Positions 45,215 through 57,789 of a DNA stretch of 64,000 nt are shown one piece after another; position 1 is the first letter of the stretch; every line of letters begins with the position of its first letter. A program made the translations under genes and the position numbers. A model generated the notes under the pieces. The model ran no database searches. It was not told where the DNA came from and saw only the letters and a program-made list of their open reading frames with translations. Source of the stretch: Ashinkailepas kermadecensis (lineage: Eukaryota; Arthropoda; Thecostraca; Neolepadidae); the NCBI GenBank assembly GCA_034440615.1, contig JAOTOM010005100.1, positions 574,501 to 638,500 of the forward strand. Reading direction: 5' to 3'.

Positions 45215-45775
45215 TCGACTCAGGGATGTTGCTAGAGGGGGAACTGCCACTTCAATGCTTGCTTAAACCATCCCCGCAATTATTTCAACTTATATCATGG
45301 GAGCCAATCGAATGTGCCCCCCTATTCATTTTGGTCTGCCCATTGCCTTCATGTACTTTGCCCCGTCCAATCATTTCAAGATAAAGATAAAGATAGAGAG
45401 ATAAGAGATAAAGATTCAAGATAAAAACCATCAAGATATCAACATCGGTGGGCCGTCCCTTGGGGCGAGGTGGGCTCCCTCTCACAGATGCCGTCACTTC
45501 GCACCACGAGAACTTCTGAATGGAGCGTGATAAATCAATAAGGAAAGAACGGTAAGGTTCCTTGATCAATTCTGTATCATGAAAGGCTGATGCAATCCTC
45601 CTGGGATGGCTGAATCAATTGGAAAAAATGTCAATACGAAATGCGTACCCTGAACTCCCATAGGCGCACGGCCTAAAACCGGCCGCGTTTCCGTGTTTTT
45701 ACTTACCCTCCGCTAGGTGGACTGATAAGCAAACAGCTGTTGGTTTCCAATCCAGGCGTACATGATCCATGGCCT
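45215..45775 (-). repeat. Right arm of the large inverted repeat
   Basis: It is the counterpart of 44030-44670 without the SINE insertion. It begins with CAGGGATGTTGCTAGAGGGG (a family C-type start) and ends at TCCAGGCGTACATGATCCAT. Between these lie a short AGATAAA repeat (45378-45425) and CACCTCGCCCC-type sequence. A third, partial copy lies at 48545-48770. Confidence 0.85.
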
Positions 45776-45789
45776 ATGCACCAGCCATG

Positions 45790-46985
45790 GCCGTATACAG
45801 GCACCAGTAAAATATATATGGAACATTAAAAATTTCGTTGAAAGTTGCCAACGAAATGTTTTCGTGGGAATATATGTGCTATGCTTCTCCATCAAGTGTA
45901 GTAGCTTTTCTTGTGATTCACAACTTATTTTTTCCTAAATGGCCTGTACAGTTTTAGATATAGCCTGCTCATGCTCTGTACCTATGTGTGATGAGCAGGA
46001 AGGTAAACGGACAAGAGGGATCACTATGTCTAATCAAGGGATGAGGCATGTGTGAAATGTGCATAGTTTACCAAGTGTGCCAAGTGCATGTAGTTTAAAT
46101 TTGGGTGACTGGCCTGCCATAGGGGTGAAATTCTTCATTAAAGCTCTTTTTTGGCATGCAGACATGGCTAATCTTAGAAGCTACGTATCTGATCATTATG
46201 AAACCTCCACAAAATGATTGAACATGTCATAATTGTGTGTGGTTTCTATTTGTGTAATCCTGTGTGATGTCAATGTCTACCACATGGAAAAAATATTATG
46301 AACATACCTTACTCATACCAAATACTTCATGGAGCTGCATATGCTTTCTGCAGACAATTCAGCATGTGACACATATGTACCTATTAGGTTTTTACTTTTC
46401 TAGATTTTGTACTAGGTTCAAGGGGGACATTTTTCAAACTGAATTTTTCGCTTGCTGACAACCAATGTCTGACATGACAAGTGCTGACATGGCAGTTGAA
46501 TGCCACTCAGTGCCATTCAACTATTACAATTTATTTTAGGCATATGGCAAATATTTGGGTTTGGACTTTTGTGACCTTGGATCAGACCAAAGGTTACCAA
46601 AGTTTTCAAAGGAGGGTTTTTGTCTTACAGGCATGGGAAATTGAACAAACTATGGAATTATTGCAGTTTAAATTGTTCAGAAGTTAATTTTACCTCGAAA
46701 AGGCAACAAAACGGGTTGGGATTGGTCAGTTAGGCTGGATATTTAACTTGAAATGTTTGAGGATAAAATGAAACTGAAAAAAATGTCATCAAAAAGGAAG
46801 TTAGGCTAAGTTATGTCAAGTTAGGTTAGAACAACCCAATGTCGTTCAGAGGGTTCCGCAAACCATCTCGACCACATTTATAGCCTAATGTGGCTGAGAG
46901 GGGTTGGAAAATGATTGACATCGTACCGCCGTTGGCCCGACAGAGTTTCGGATTTGATGTAGGCGTTGTACTTTACCAACAGTAT
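45790..46985. other. AT-rich intergenic, no gene seen
   Basis: No recognisable feature apart from weak GTTAGG-type scraps near 46800-46830. Confidence 0.4.
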
Positions 46986-46995
46986 CAGGTTTTAC

Positions 46996-47225
46996 CAGGC
47001 GTGGGTCCAGGAATTGTGATGAGGGTAAGCTTGTCTGGATGGGCGCCGCTGTGAGTGCACCTGGAGGGGCACATTTTCCTTCCGAGGAGCGCCACTGGAG
47101 GAAAAAATGCTAGGGTGACTGGTAAACTCGGACCTCCCAGAAGTGTCTTTTTGCGTTATAAAGAGGGTTGCCTTCGCCCCTTCCCATACCCGCCCGCCTT
47201 TTCATCCTACCCGCTCCGGCGACCA
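46996..47225 (+). mobile_element. hAT MITE family A, right end eroded
   Basis: It starts CAGGCGTGGGTCCAGGAATT and carries GGGCGCCGCTGTGAG, GGGGCACATTTTCCTTCC and ACTCGGACCTCCCAG in family order. The right end near TCCTACCCGCTCCGG is not clear and no duplication is seen. It abuts a decayed short-unit array. Confidence 0.65.
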
Positions 47226-47284
47226 TGGCTTGAGATCCTGGGTGTGTTCGTGTCCACCAGGTATCGATACTAGAGCACATGGTA

Positions 47285-47830
47285 CATCACTGGGACGTAC
47301 TGCGATTTTTGGGGCCGGGGTTGATTTTATTTTTGTCGGGGAGTTGGGGCGTTTTTTTCGGCGCTATGCACGATTCTTGGGATTCCAGGTCGGTTTTCCA
47401 GGCCCGGATTCGGGGTCCCCGCTGGATTTTTCTAAGCCTCGGATATATTTTTATATGGTCCTGTCACGAGTTTTTGGCCTCACTGTTTATTTGTATCCCC
47501 AGCGCAAATTTTAAGCATCTCGACGGAAACGTTGCGGTCCCACCACTATTTTTGGGAGCTCCTGCGCGATTTTGCTTCAGGGTCAGGCGCGAGTCTTCGG
47601 GGCCATAATGTGTGTTATCGGGAGGCACAAGTTCTTGTGACCTCTTTTTTCGGAGTGCGAGTTGCGTTTCCGGTTCCCGTCGTGATATTTTAGGCCCCGG
47701 TGCGTTTCCTTCGTGGCAAAGGCACGTTTTTTTTTAGAGAGTCATACGCAATTTGTGACGCATTTTGGAGTTATTTTTGGGATTCCAGAGTTAATTTCCG
47801 GGTCCTGATTGACATGTCATAGGCCGCATG
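47285..47830. repeat. Decayed short-unit array, second locus
   Basis: The texture is the same as 37840-38740: T-runs followed by GGGGCC and GC-rich segments, unit about 25-30 bp, all copies diverged. The frames over it are not genes. Confidence 0.7.
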
Positions 47831-47839
47831 GTGAAGTGT

Positions 47840-48540
47840 AAATGCATACATTTTTAGGAACCAATTTGCCGATCCCGATTAAGTTCTTCATTTTGGTGTG
47901 TATTTTGTGGCCATCTTCCCCCTAAGGAAAACTTCTTAAAATATGCCCTTGCGTGTGTCATTGATTCGATATGTTGAAGTCATTTTACAGTCCGGTTTTT
48001 GGGGCGGTGAGATAGTTTGGTCCCCTTCACGCCGCTTGGAGAGTGGGGAGAGGGCATGGCCTCCCTGTCCCTATCCTTTAGATGCGCTAGCGCGTAGACC
48101 CTGTGAGGTTTTCTGAGAATGCATCGTAATTATTCACGGCAATCCATACATGTCTAGTAAGACGGCCGGTAATATCATTTGTACTATTATGCCACCAGGA
48201 AAACGACACTGAACCACCAGGTTCCGAATGGAAACTCTGATTGGTCTGGCCAGCATACTATGAGGACCATTGGAACCAATTCTATCGGGAAGCATTCAGA
48301 CCATTATGGGCCATTAAAACCACTAGGAGAATCCCAATAGTTCCTAATGGTTTGCAATTATTTTTTTTCCTAAGATGGGGGGGGGGGGGGTTCGATTCAA
48401 TCTGAAAATATGTGTTGAAAATAAAGACTTGGACCCATTCCCTTCGTGAGAGGTTTCTAGCGCTGTTGGCGACGATGCTACACCGTCTGATCGACTTGCT
48501 ACGTTATGCTACCACTTGCCAGTTGTCCGACCCTTTTTAT
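47840..48540. other. Intergenic; poly-T/poly-G tract at 48360-48390
   Basis: After the homopolymers, CAATCTGAAAATATGTGTTG and GAAAATAAAGACTTGG recur in diverged form near 56897-56930, suggesting another dispersed repeat. No gene. Confidence 0.4.
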
Positions 48541-48544
48541 GTAG

Positions 48545-48770
48545 GGATTTTTTTGTCGACAATGCCTTCATTTCACACCACGATAACTACTGAACGGAAC
48601 ACCATATACCAATAAAGAAAGAACGGTGAGGTTCTTTGATCAATTCTGTGTCGTAAAATGCCGATTCAAAATATCCGCAATTGTTGAATCAATTGGAAAA
48701 AGGCATGCACAAAATGCGTGCCCCTGACTTCAGCAGGCGCTCTGCCTGAAACCGATATCTTACATGCGTA
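48545..48770 (-). repeat. Third copy of the inverted-arm sequence
   Basis: It shares AATAAAGAAAGAACGGTGAG, TTGATCAATTCTGTG, TTGAATCAATTGGAAAAAGG and the AGGCGC...GCCTGAAACCG stretch with 45525-45700. This shows the arm is a dispersed repeat, not just a local duplication. Confidence 0.75.
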
Positions 48771-48779
48771 CCAGATTTG

Positions 48780-49600
48780 TCGAAAGCGTACCACAACTGG
48801 CACTATAGTACCACGGTGGCAACCCTGGAGGAAGAGGAACGGACTGAACATGTCAGCTTTTAGAACCAACAAATGTAAATCTTCAAATCAAAGTTATATG
48901 AAATGAAAATTAATTTGTATGTACAATATCAGTTTATACGCCCAATAACGGACCACTCCTTTACTATAATCAACACCAAATGTCCGTAAAAAGTAAACGT
49001 ATCTAGCTTTATGCTAGCTACTAACTTTTATACCATCTACAAAGTTGTTATACGAGCTATACTAAACACGAACAAATTTCCGCTGTAAAACAGATTCTTG
49101 TCACGTTTGCCGCACTTTGGAGAGAACGTAAACAACCGTGCGCTTCAGATGTGTTGGTGAGTACCTAGTAGGTTATCGGATGTAAGGAAATGGTGTGCTT
49201 TAAATGTTCCTTGATTGTTTATTTCTTCGTGTGTTGTTCTATTCAATCTATCAATTTTAGAGTAGCCCTAAAAATATAGTAGGTACCTACCTACTTACGA
49301 GTGATGTGATGTCCCACGCCAAGCCCACGTTTTCCCCGTGACTTGAATTTACCACGTGACAGAAATAAAACCTTTTGGATGATAGAAATGAAAACTCCCT
49401 TCCCCTTCGATGTTGGTGAAATGGTAATTCTGGTACGTCTTCCGGAAGCGTAAGTTTCAAATTTCAAGTTAGTTAAAGGTTCAATTTCACCGAAACTGGC
49501 GCACTTGTTGCATGTAAACAAAACAGGTTGTTACGGGAATAGCTTAGGCGTCATCAACGATTCTGGAAGAGGTGCAAATTGTATTTATTTGTTTCTTTTT
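48780..49600. other. Intergenic, no gene seen
   Basis: No assignable feature. Confidence 0.35.
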
Positions 49601-49604
49601 AATT

Positions 49605-50960
49605 TTGTAAGTTAGGTTAGGCTAGGTTAGGTTAGAAGGAATGGTAAATTTGGAGATCAAGGTAAATTTTGATTTTTTGGAATTTTTTAATGTAATAGTA
49701 TGCTTTCTGACATGATGAAGATGATGTGATCACTCATTTTCACTGCAAATGATTACTTTTAAGTCAATGGTGGTTGATACAATTGATGATGTCATAGGCA
49801 CAAGTAACCTAACCTAACCTAACCTAGACTAAGGTAATGTAGCATAATATATAAAATGTATCATAGCATAATCTAATCTAACCTAATCTAACCAGAAAAC
49901 TGGAATCCTCTGAAACAAATTTTTCGGCCATGACGTCATCAAATATATGCGATATTGTGTAGGCAGCTTTAGTCACAATACCTACTAAACTTCTAGAAGT
50001 TTAGGAAATATTCTTACTAAACACACTTCCCCTCTTAGTAAATATACATATTAAACATTTGAGGATGTGTTGGACAGCACTGCCCTTCACGATTACAGCA
50101 TCACAAGGAATTTCCGGCCTTGGTCGCGTTGCGGACATGTCGGTTTTGGGGTTATGAATTCTATGGAATAAATGTCAAATAAGGCAGAAACATAAGGTTT
50201 TCTATGTCAAAGAGTATTAAATAGAGTGCATGAAGTTTTGAACTTCTTCTTTATCACGTCTATGAAACCCCAGGTACGATAATTATACACGATGTGCTAT
50301 ATTTGTACAGTGAAGATTTTGATTGTTTATTTCTTTGGCAACTGAAAAGTAATCATTTGCAGAGAAAATGAGTGGTCGCATCATCATTTTTACGTTAATA
50401 TACCATGTATTCAAAATGCAAATTCTAAAGAATCAAAATTTACCTTGATCTCCAATTATACCAAAGGAATGGGGCAGGGGTGGGGACATAAAGAAATATG
50501 AAGTGTGCAGAGGGTGGATAGGGAAATGGGGCAGTTGTTCAGAATGAAAGCCTGCTGTCTTTAATTGCCAATTGGGTGAATTTTTCTTAAAAGGTGTTTT
50601 TTGTATTTCTTCAGAATGCCTTGTTTATGAAGGTGACTAAGATGATGGTACCACTGATTTTCTGTGCAAATGAAATTTGTTTTTGACTTTTTGTGAAATT
50701 TTTTGAAACATTTTTAAACTTACAAAACCTAACCTAACCTAACCTAACCAAACCTAACCCATTTGTTTCATTTATGGAGGAAAATGCATGTAAAAATGCA
50801 TGATTTTTTTTGTGAAAAGCATCTTAGGTTAGGTTGGGTTAGGCTTCTTTTTGAATTTTGAGAAGTTTCAGAAAATAGATTGCTTGCCATTTTTCTTTTA
50901 TTTTGTTATTTTCTTTCTCCAAAGGTAGGTTAGGTCATGTTGCTTTTTTAAAACATTTCT
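49605..50960. repeat. Scattered telomere-like TTAGG/CCTAA runs
   Basis: Runs of GTTAG/CTAAC pentamers occur at about 49609-49636 (GGTTAGG orientation), 49806-49828 (CCTAACCTAACC), 50726-50760, 50823-50842 and 50925-50935, in both orientations, each a few units long. They are too short and mixed in orientation to be a chromosome end. They match the arthropod telomere unit and are best described as interstitial telomere-like microsatellites. The AT-rich DNA between them has no gene. Confidence 0.7.
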
Positions 50961-51374
50961 TTTTATGCTATGCTACCTAACTCAAAGCCCCATTTTAGCA
51001 TTATTTTGCTCACAACCTGAAAAGTAAGCATTTACACAGAAAATAAGTGGTCCCATCATCTTAGTCATCTTCATAAACATGGTATTCTGAAGAAAAATTC
51101 AAAATAACTTTTAAAAAACACTGAAAGACAAATTTACCACCAATTGCAGTTTTACATAATAAATATTAAAATTGTTTTAAACAATTACAAATTTGCACCT
51201 CTTCCAGGAGTCTTGAAAATGTTAGAGCTGGTATTCTAACAACCTGTTTTGCTTACATGCAACATTGTACTTTGAAGCAGTGGGATGCATTTCTGTAAGA
51301 TTACCATTCTGTAACAATCCATAAAAAATTTGAAGGTTTATAGCATGCCATACCAAGACATGTTTCTCGGTGGT

Positions 51375-51689
51375 GCGAAAAAAACCCCCCCCCTTTCCCA
51401 TTAAAAAGAGGGAAAATAAAATAAAGAAAAAAAACTACTTTTTCCCCCCCAAAACCACCATTTTTTTTTAAAAAAAAAAAAAAAAAAATTAAAAAAAAAT
51501 AATAATAAAATTAAAAAAAAAAAAAAAAAAAATAAAAAAAAATTAAAATAAAAAATTAAAAAATAAAAAAAAAAAAAAATTTAAAAAAATTAATAATAAA
51601 AAAAAAAGGAAAAAAAAAAAATTAAGAAAAAAGGGAGGAAAAATAAAAAAACTAAAAAAAAAATTAAAAAAAAAAAAAAAAAAAAAAAA

Positions 51690-51755
<66 letters not shown>
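51375..51755. other. Poly-A tract with noisy edges, probable sequence artefact
   Basis: About 380 bp is nearly all A. Its left part is an unnatural-looking mixture of homopolymer runs (C, T, G and A blocks of 3-9), and it ends in about 100 nearly pure A. Minus-strand frames of phenylalanine are meaningless. The gradual loss of complexity resembles low-quality read sequence. Confidence 0.7.
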
Positions 51756-51758
<3 letters not shown>

Positions 51759-51874
51759 ACTTTATATTTCCTCAAAGTGGCTTTGGGCAATGAAGTTCTC
51801 CGAGGTGACAACACCAAGAAACCAATGCCATTTGTGACTTATGAATGACTGTCCATAATATTTTGAAATCTGTG

Positions 51875-52443
51875 CTAAGATAAATGTGTGCCTTGAAATA
51901 TAACTGTTTGGACTTCATCAGTGTCGGTGAAGGGTCTGTAATACCTGCCATTTACTCCGACCCATCTGTTGCCGGCCCGGTAATCCGCCGTAGTTCTACC
52001 GCTGGGGTAGCGAATCAGACCCGGCTCTTTTTCCAGTACATCTTTGACAACTGTTGGGAGGGACGGGCTGATGGAGTTGGTGGTGTTTGTGGGTTGATTA
52101 TTTTTAGGTGTGGGTACCCAAATGTGTACTGGCGTGATAGCTAAGTGTGCCCATTCGGTTTCCTCTCTGTCGATTGTCATCATGGATGTGAGTCGTATTT
52201 CCATAGTTTGGATCACACTGGCGAGTGTGGCGGAGTGGCGCACGATAGACCATTGTTCGAGAAGTAGGGGTTGGTGTGGTGTTTGCCGCCTGGTTTTTTC
52301 CCTGTTGTAAATAGATCAGCCAGAAGGTTTTGTTTGCCTGGTGCAGAGGTTGGTGGTGAAGGTGGAATGGTGTAAAGCCTTGGCTCGGCGGTTGTCATGG
52401 GTTTCGATTCCTCGTGGTGCCCGCCATCCCTCCCAGGGTCCAC
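51875..52443 (-). pseudogene. Unrecognised protein-like stretch in two overlapping frames
   Basis: Two minus-strand frames overlap end to end. The upstream one (52443-52213) contains PGKQNLLADLFTTGKKPGG. The downstream one (52243-51875) contains RLTSMMTIDREETEWAHLAI and GRTTADYRAGNRWVGVNGRY. Composition is protein-like and the two frames may be one sequence broken by a shift, as in a decayed transposon protein. I cannot name a family. A possible tRNA-like B-box (GGGTTTCGATTCC, about 52401) lies inside on the other strand, which argues that part of it is instead a SINE. Confidence 0.25.
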
Positions 52444-53289
52444 TGATGGGGTCCACCCCAGTTAATTGTATCTTGCTGTGAGGAGCTTGTAAAACCATTT
52501 TCATCATTTCAACTCATCTTTCTACTGGAAGTCTTCCTGATAGTTAGAAAACCTACAGTTATTCCCATTTTTAAAAGGGTTCAAGGCATGATGCACTACA
52601 TTATTGCCCAGTGAGTCTTACTTGTGTCCCATGTAAAATTCTGGTGTGGTAAAACGTGTAATTGTTGAGCATGTAACGATGATGCTAAATTGATTTGTAT
52701 TCCATTAAGCAATGCTACCTAATTATGGCAACTCCTATTTTTTACTGCGAAATTTTGGACATGGATGTTTGCCAAGATGTTTATGCATAACAATGCTAAC
52801 ATTGGTTTTGCCCCATTAAAACAAGGTTAATTGTGGGTGCATTGCTATTTGTATTCAGCTCAACATTTGTACTCAGTTAAAATTATGTACTCCACTACCA
52901 AAAAAAATAAACCTACTGTTCAGTATTCCATTTTTGTAAATAATTTCCACTTTTGGGAAGTGGGAACCATACCTAGGTAATGTACCTGCAAGAAAGAAAG
53001 CTGCCTTTGGGCCCAGGTAAGCTATGCACCTGAGAGTTGAGATAATGCACCAGTTGTGCCTTTTTTGGGAACACGGGATAACCTGAAATCCTTCCAACCA
53101 ATTTGATCATCAAATGAAGAAAGTAATGTTTTGTTGGTAAACTTTAAGTTTATACTCACTGTGGCACTTAAGAAACAAATATTGTTGAAACATCTCTAAA
53201 CATCATTCATTCCTGCTGGAGAGCTTACATTTCAGTTGTCAAATTATTGAGCCAATAATGTAACAAACATAACTAAACCTGACCTGAAA

Positions 53290-53910
53290 GGATCTAACCT
53301 GACCTGATCCAATTTGGAAGCTTTACTGTGCATATGTCAGGCCACATTTTGAATACTGTGTCCAAGCTTGGTCCCCTAGTTATCGAAAAAGATTGTTGGC
53401 TTTTAGAGAAAGTACAAAAGAGGGCAACACAAATGGTTAATGGTATAAGCAACCTGGCATATCAGGAAAGATTGAAGAAATTGAATATGTTTTCACTTAG
53501 ATATGGAAGGCTGAGAGGAGATCTGATCAAGGTCTTTAAGTTTGTTCATGGTCAGGAACAGGGATATATCAGGGAAATGTTTTAATTTCACAGAAATGAT
53601 CCAATTAGTGGTCATCAATTCAAAATTAAAGTTAATCACAACAGGACAAGGTTAAGACAGCCTTTCTTCACCAACAGGGTAGTAGAACATTGGAACCAGC
53701 TGCCAGAAACCATTGTCAGTAGCAGCACACTGAACATCTTTAAAAACAGCATAGACACTTATTATAAGAAAAGAGGGCTTGCTTTTCGGTATTCCAGGGA
53801 GGGCTGATCAACAGATTTGTTGGGCAACTGGTTCAGTGTCCAGAGTGCAACCAAGAAGGGCCCTTGTGGCTCATAGTTGCACTGATCTTGTATGTCTGTA
53901 TGTATTTATG
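53290..53910 (+). pseudogene. LINE 3'-end fragment (C-terminus of the RT protein)
   Basis: The pieces in order are YCAYVRPHFEYCVQAWSPSY (about 53324-53380); then, after a frameshift, LLEKVQKRATQMVNGISNLA and YGRLRGDLIKVFKFVHGQEQ (to 53585); then, after a stop, the conserved end NRTRLRQPFFTNRVVEHWNQ with LPETIVSSSTLNIFKNSID. This is the classic C-terminal end of CR1/Jockey-type non-LTR elements. A short 3' UTR with GTGGCTCATAGTTGCACTG follows, ending near TGTATGTCTGTATGTATTTA. It is 5'-truncated and dead. Confidence 0.88.
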
Positions 53911-53914
53911 ACCC

Positions 53915-56900
53915 AACCTGACCAAACCTAGCCCAACCCAATCCACCACAACTCAGACTAGTGTAGGTATGAAAATATGCAATTATTTCTTTTATAAATT
54001 CATAAGGCTGCTTTTTAAAAAGTCCATTTTTGGTGCATTTTGTGCAGGAATGAATTAAGTAATGGTACCATTGTTCATTTTGTTCATGGACATATCTATT
54101 CAATACCTCTTCTCAAAATGTCATGTTAGGCTTGAAGTGGAAACATACCTTTTGTAGCTTCTTGCATCAATATGTGAAAGTTCTGTTCACTGTTTTTTAA
54201 AAAATAAATTTGTTGCAGAACTAGTAAACCACAGATTGTGTATTTTGAAAACTTATGAAAGCCAAAAGCATGTTCCTGAGCTTAAGTGGAGAAATTATTT
54301 TGTTTTTGTTCTTTTTATTACTTGAATCCACCTACCATGACTAATATTTTCCTGATTGTTGCAGAACATCATTGTTTATATAACATACCTACCATGTTAC
54401 CTACTGTGAATGCTGGTAAAATGTTAGGCAGATTTTCATTTCAGTAGTGTGGAAATTTTTGGGAACTGAGTTTGAATGCTTGGTTTATGAATGTGATTAT
54501 GTTGATGTGACGACACACTTGTCAGAAATCCTTATTTTCACTTGGTGAGCAAAATAAGGTCAAAAGGGTCCTTTGGGTGAGGAAATATGCAATGGAGAAT
54601 AATGTGAAATTTCCAAAATAGAACCAACTTACCCTAGCTGCTTTCAGAAAAAATAGAAAATATCAACCCCCAAAAAATCACTTATTTCATTCACACTTTC
54701 AAAAAACCTAACCTCCCATAACCTCTTTTGCATTCCCGGGGGAAAAGGTGTGTACAACTTATCTCATGAACACCCCAAACTGTAATAATGCCAATATGTA
54801 TGCATACTTGGATGAACAACATCTGAAATATTTAAGGAGAGAGATGAAATATTTATGGAATACATTATTACTTCTCTACTTAAGCTGTTGTGCAATAACT
54901 ACTTGAGAAACAATTACTGAGCCAGGCCAGACAGGATAGGCAAGATAAAAAAAACATTACGAAGAATAGATGAGCAGCATTATGAGACACTACAAACTAA
55001 TAATATGAGAAAAATAAAATGCCTCCAGTTAAATTACTCCTTTTGGGGTTTTTTTTTTTTAGTTCTTTATTGCTAGTTTCTGGTGTTTATTTTATTTGTT
55101 TTCTTTAGGACGACTTTACTTTTTTTTGTTAACGTAAGGACTTGCAATCATTGGGTGAGGGGGACCTGGCCGGGGGGGATTTTAAAAAAAAAAAAAAAAA
55201 AAATGTAACATTCTGAAGTTGTCAAAGAACAAAATGCATTGCTATGCAGGTTCATTTATCAAACATTTCCAAAAGCAGTAGCTGAATTTTGAAATTTAAT
55301 TGCCATGTAATGTCAAGTAAAAATGAAGATATATTAAACATCTCCAATATACCATTTTCATAGAGATGCTACAGACAGTGCCATGTCCTATGCTGAACTA
55401 AAAACCTGAAATCACTTAATTTGTGCCACAGAACATTTTGTAAATATATAAAAGAAGGCTCTAGGCCAATTTTTTATCATTTCTTTTACCTGGTGTTTCT
55501 GATATGGTTTGAAGGAATTGGATATTCATTTCTGTGGGAAATGAAAAGTTTTGAAATATAAGCAAAAGTTGAAGTACTGATATCTCAAGAAATTGTAATT
55601 TCACCAAGAAAAGAACATGAAAATCACCGAAATAACATTACAAAGGCACAAAATGTAACATTTTTTCACAATGTACATACTTGTTATCCTGCACTTGAAC
55701 AAAATGTGAGATGTATACAGAAAAAGGAGGTTTGGGTGTGGCAATTGTAATGAAGAATTATGGAAAGTTATTTAAGCAACCTAACCAAACCTAGCCTAAC
55801 ATACTGATGTTTGATTGCCTAATATCATTGTGTCTCAAAAGGAGTCTGCATGATGTCTGCAGTGTCGATGCTCAGTGGCATGATTTTAATTAGTGAATTG
55901 CTTGCTTATATATGATTTCCCAAAGAAATGGGAGGGGAAGAGGCTGCTCGGTAAGCTTCAGCATGTGCAGTCCATATATGTTTCCAATTTGCACTTGGGG
56001 GCATGTAAATACTTAAATTTTAAGCTGTGTACATGTTCAGAGCATGATACATTTTTTCAAAATGTGTTTTTTCTTGTTGCCTGTATATGCCAATTGGCAT
56101 ATGCAACATAGTTTCCACTTGGAGGGGGCCCAACCTACAACCATCGTTTCTAAGTTACCGAATTTCAACCACTCCCCTGTTAACATGTTTGTTCTCATAT
56201 ACTTTGATAAGTCAGATGACACTGCTAAAATTACACCTGTACAAATCACTGAAAATGTATAATGTTACTATTTCACGAATTGTAGTCTATATCGCTCGGT
56301 TGCCACGGCGTCCGCGTTCGTGCACGAGTACCATGAATTATATACACCTCAATAGGAAAATCCCTGTTGATACCTTTGATCTAAGCGACCGCTGCAGCCA
56401 CTTAGCAGCATAAGAACAAACCATCGACAGATGGGAGACGGCCGTGGGCCGCTACTTTCCGAATGCAAACCGATCAAGCCAATACCCAATTACAGAGCAC
56501 TTACCAGAATGCATGACCACTGAGGTATATGTAATCATGGGCGAATACACGGACAATTGAGAGGAAAAGACACCGTTGAGAGAAACATACGCCCCTCCAG
56601 ACGAGTTGCACTGTCCTTCAGACAGCAAAACATACGCCCCATGAAAATGCATGGTTCGACACTTGATATGCATAGAGCAATTAACTATAAAACAGTAATT
56701 TATACACTCTTCTAGGTACATGGGCGTAGAAGCGGCCAAAATATTGGAGGGACGCTGCGTGCTACCCTTTCAGCCTTACGCGGCAATCGGGAAACGGCTG
56801 CATTGCACATCATGGCTGGAGATCCCGGGTGGGTTGGGTGAGTCCGGGCCCCCTGGTTTGGTATCCTGCTAATGCTAACTTGCAATTTCCCCTATTCAAT

Positions 56901-57225
56901 CTGAAAATATCTTCTGTAAATAAAGACCTCCCCCTGGTTTGGCGAGATATCTCCAGCCTTGCTGCACATATATATCATTTTGAAATCTGGTGTCGATTTC
57001 TATCATTTGTCAGTTCTTGATCTTGCCTAGGTCTATATCGGGCGCATCAGGGACCTGATGGGACTTGCACCCACCGTGACGGCTTTTAGGGACTTTTAGC
57101 CACGGACAGTGACGGCTTCGAATAGGGGATTCAGGTTTGCTTTCGCTCCACTGTTGCTTATTTCACTACTCTCAAATTGTACTCCTTTCCACATTGCACT
57201 TTATTAATCGCTCATGCCTCCCGGG
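53915..57225. other. AT-rich intergenic, no gene seen
   Basis: It contains homopolymer tracts near 55050-55075 and 55177-55203 and a CCTAACCAAACCTAGCCTAAC run near 55778-55800. Short frames, including 55893-56111 and 56452-56739, have no assignable motif. Confidence 0.4.
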
Positions 57226-57230
57226 CTCTA

Positions 57231-57403
57231 CAAAGATGCAGCCAAGGGTGGTCCGCCCCTCTCCCTTAGCAATACAAATGCACGATTAAGAAACCATTTT
57301 GAGATTTTGACTACGTCAAACGAAACATTTTCCAAAAACCAGAATGCGATCTTTTCAAAAAATTTGTTGGTGTCCCTTTAAGAAAATCCTGGCTGTGCCC
57401 TTG
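57231..57403 (+). mobile_element. hAT MITE family B-like, diverged
   Basis: It starts CAAAGATGCAGCCAAGGGTG, has CTCCCTTAGCAATACAAATG inside, and ends AAATCCTGGCTGTGCCCTTG. Order and ends match 642-825. Flanking octamers do not match. Confidence 0.65.
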
Positions 57404-57404
57404 C

Positions 57405-57785
57405 TCATCCAAGAAGTTGGATCTAACGTCTAACAGAGTACGGGAGGGCATTTATTGGCTGCTGCGTGGCCATCGTCACCGTCCAGCTGACTCCGACCCC
57501 CGCAGTATTGCTAAATCAATGCGAAAGGTCTCGGGACTGCGGGGCCATAGGCGTGACTTCGGGTCCTCTGCCCTCGCAGTTAGCATGTCAGACGAGTCCC
57601 TGGTCTTCTGCTATCATACTCAGCAACGTCCCTCAATGGCCGATCTCCAATATCTGAGGGTTCCGCATATTCGGATATGCCATCGGACGCCCACCACCGC
57701 CCGATAGTCTGCGTCTGATTTATCAAGTGCCCCCACCCATATTCACCCCGGGTGATATATCTCAGTGTCCATGAATGGTCCCGAC
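57405..57785. other. Intergenic, no gene seen
   Basis: Moderately GC-rich with short overlapping frames and no recognisable motif. Confidence 0.35.
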
Positions 57786-57789
57786 GTTT

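Noticed and set aside
51590..51817. 75-codon phenylalanine-rich minus-strand frame
   Set aside because: Translation of poly-A.
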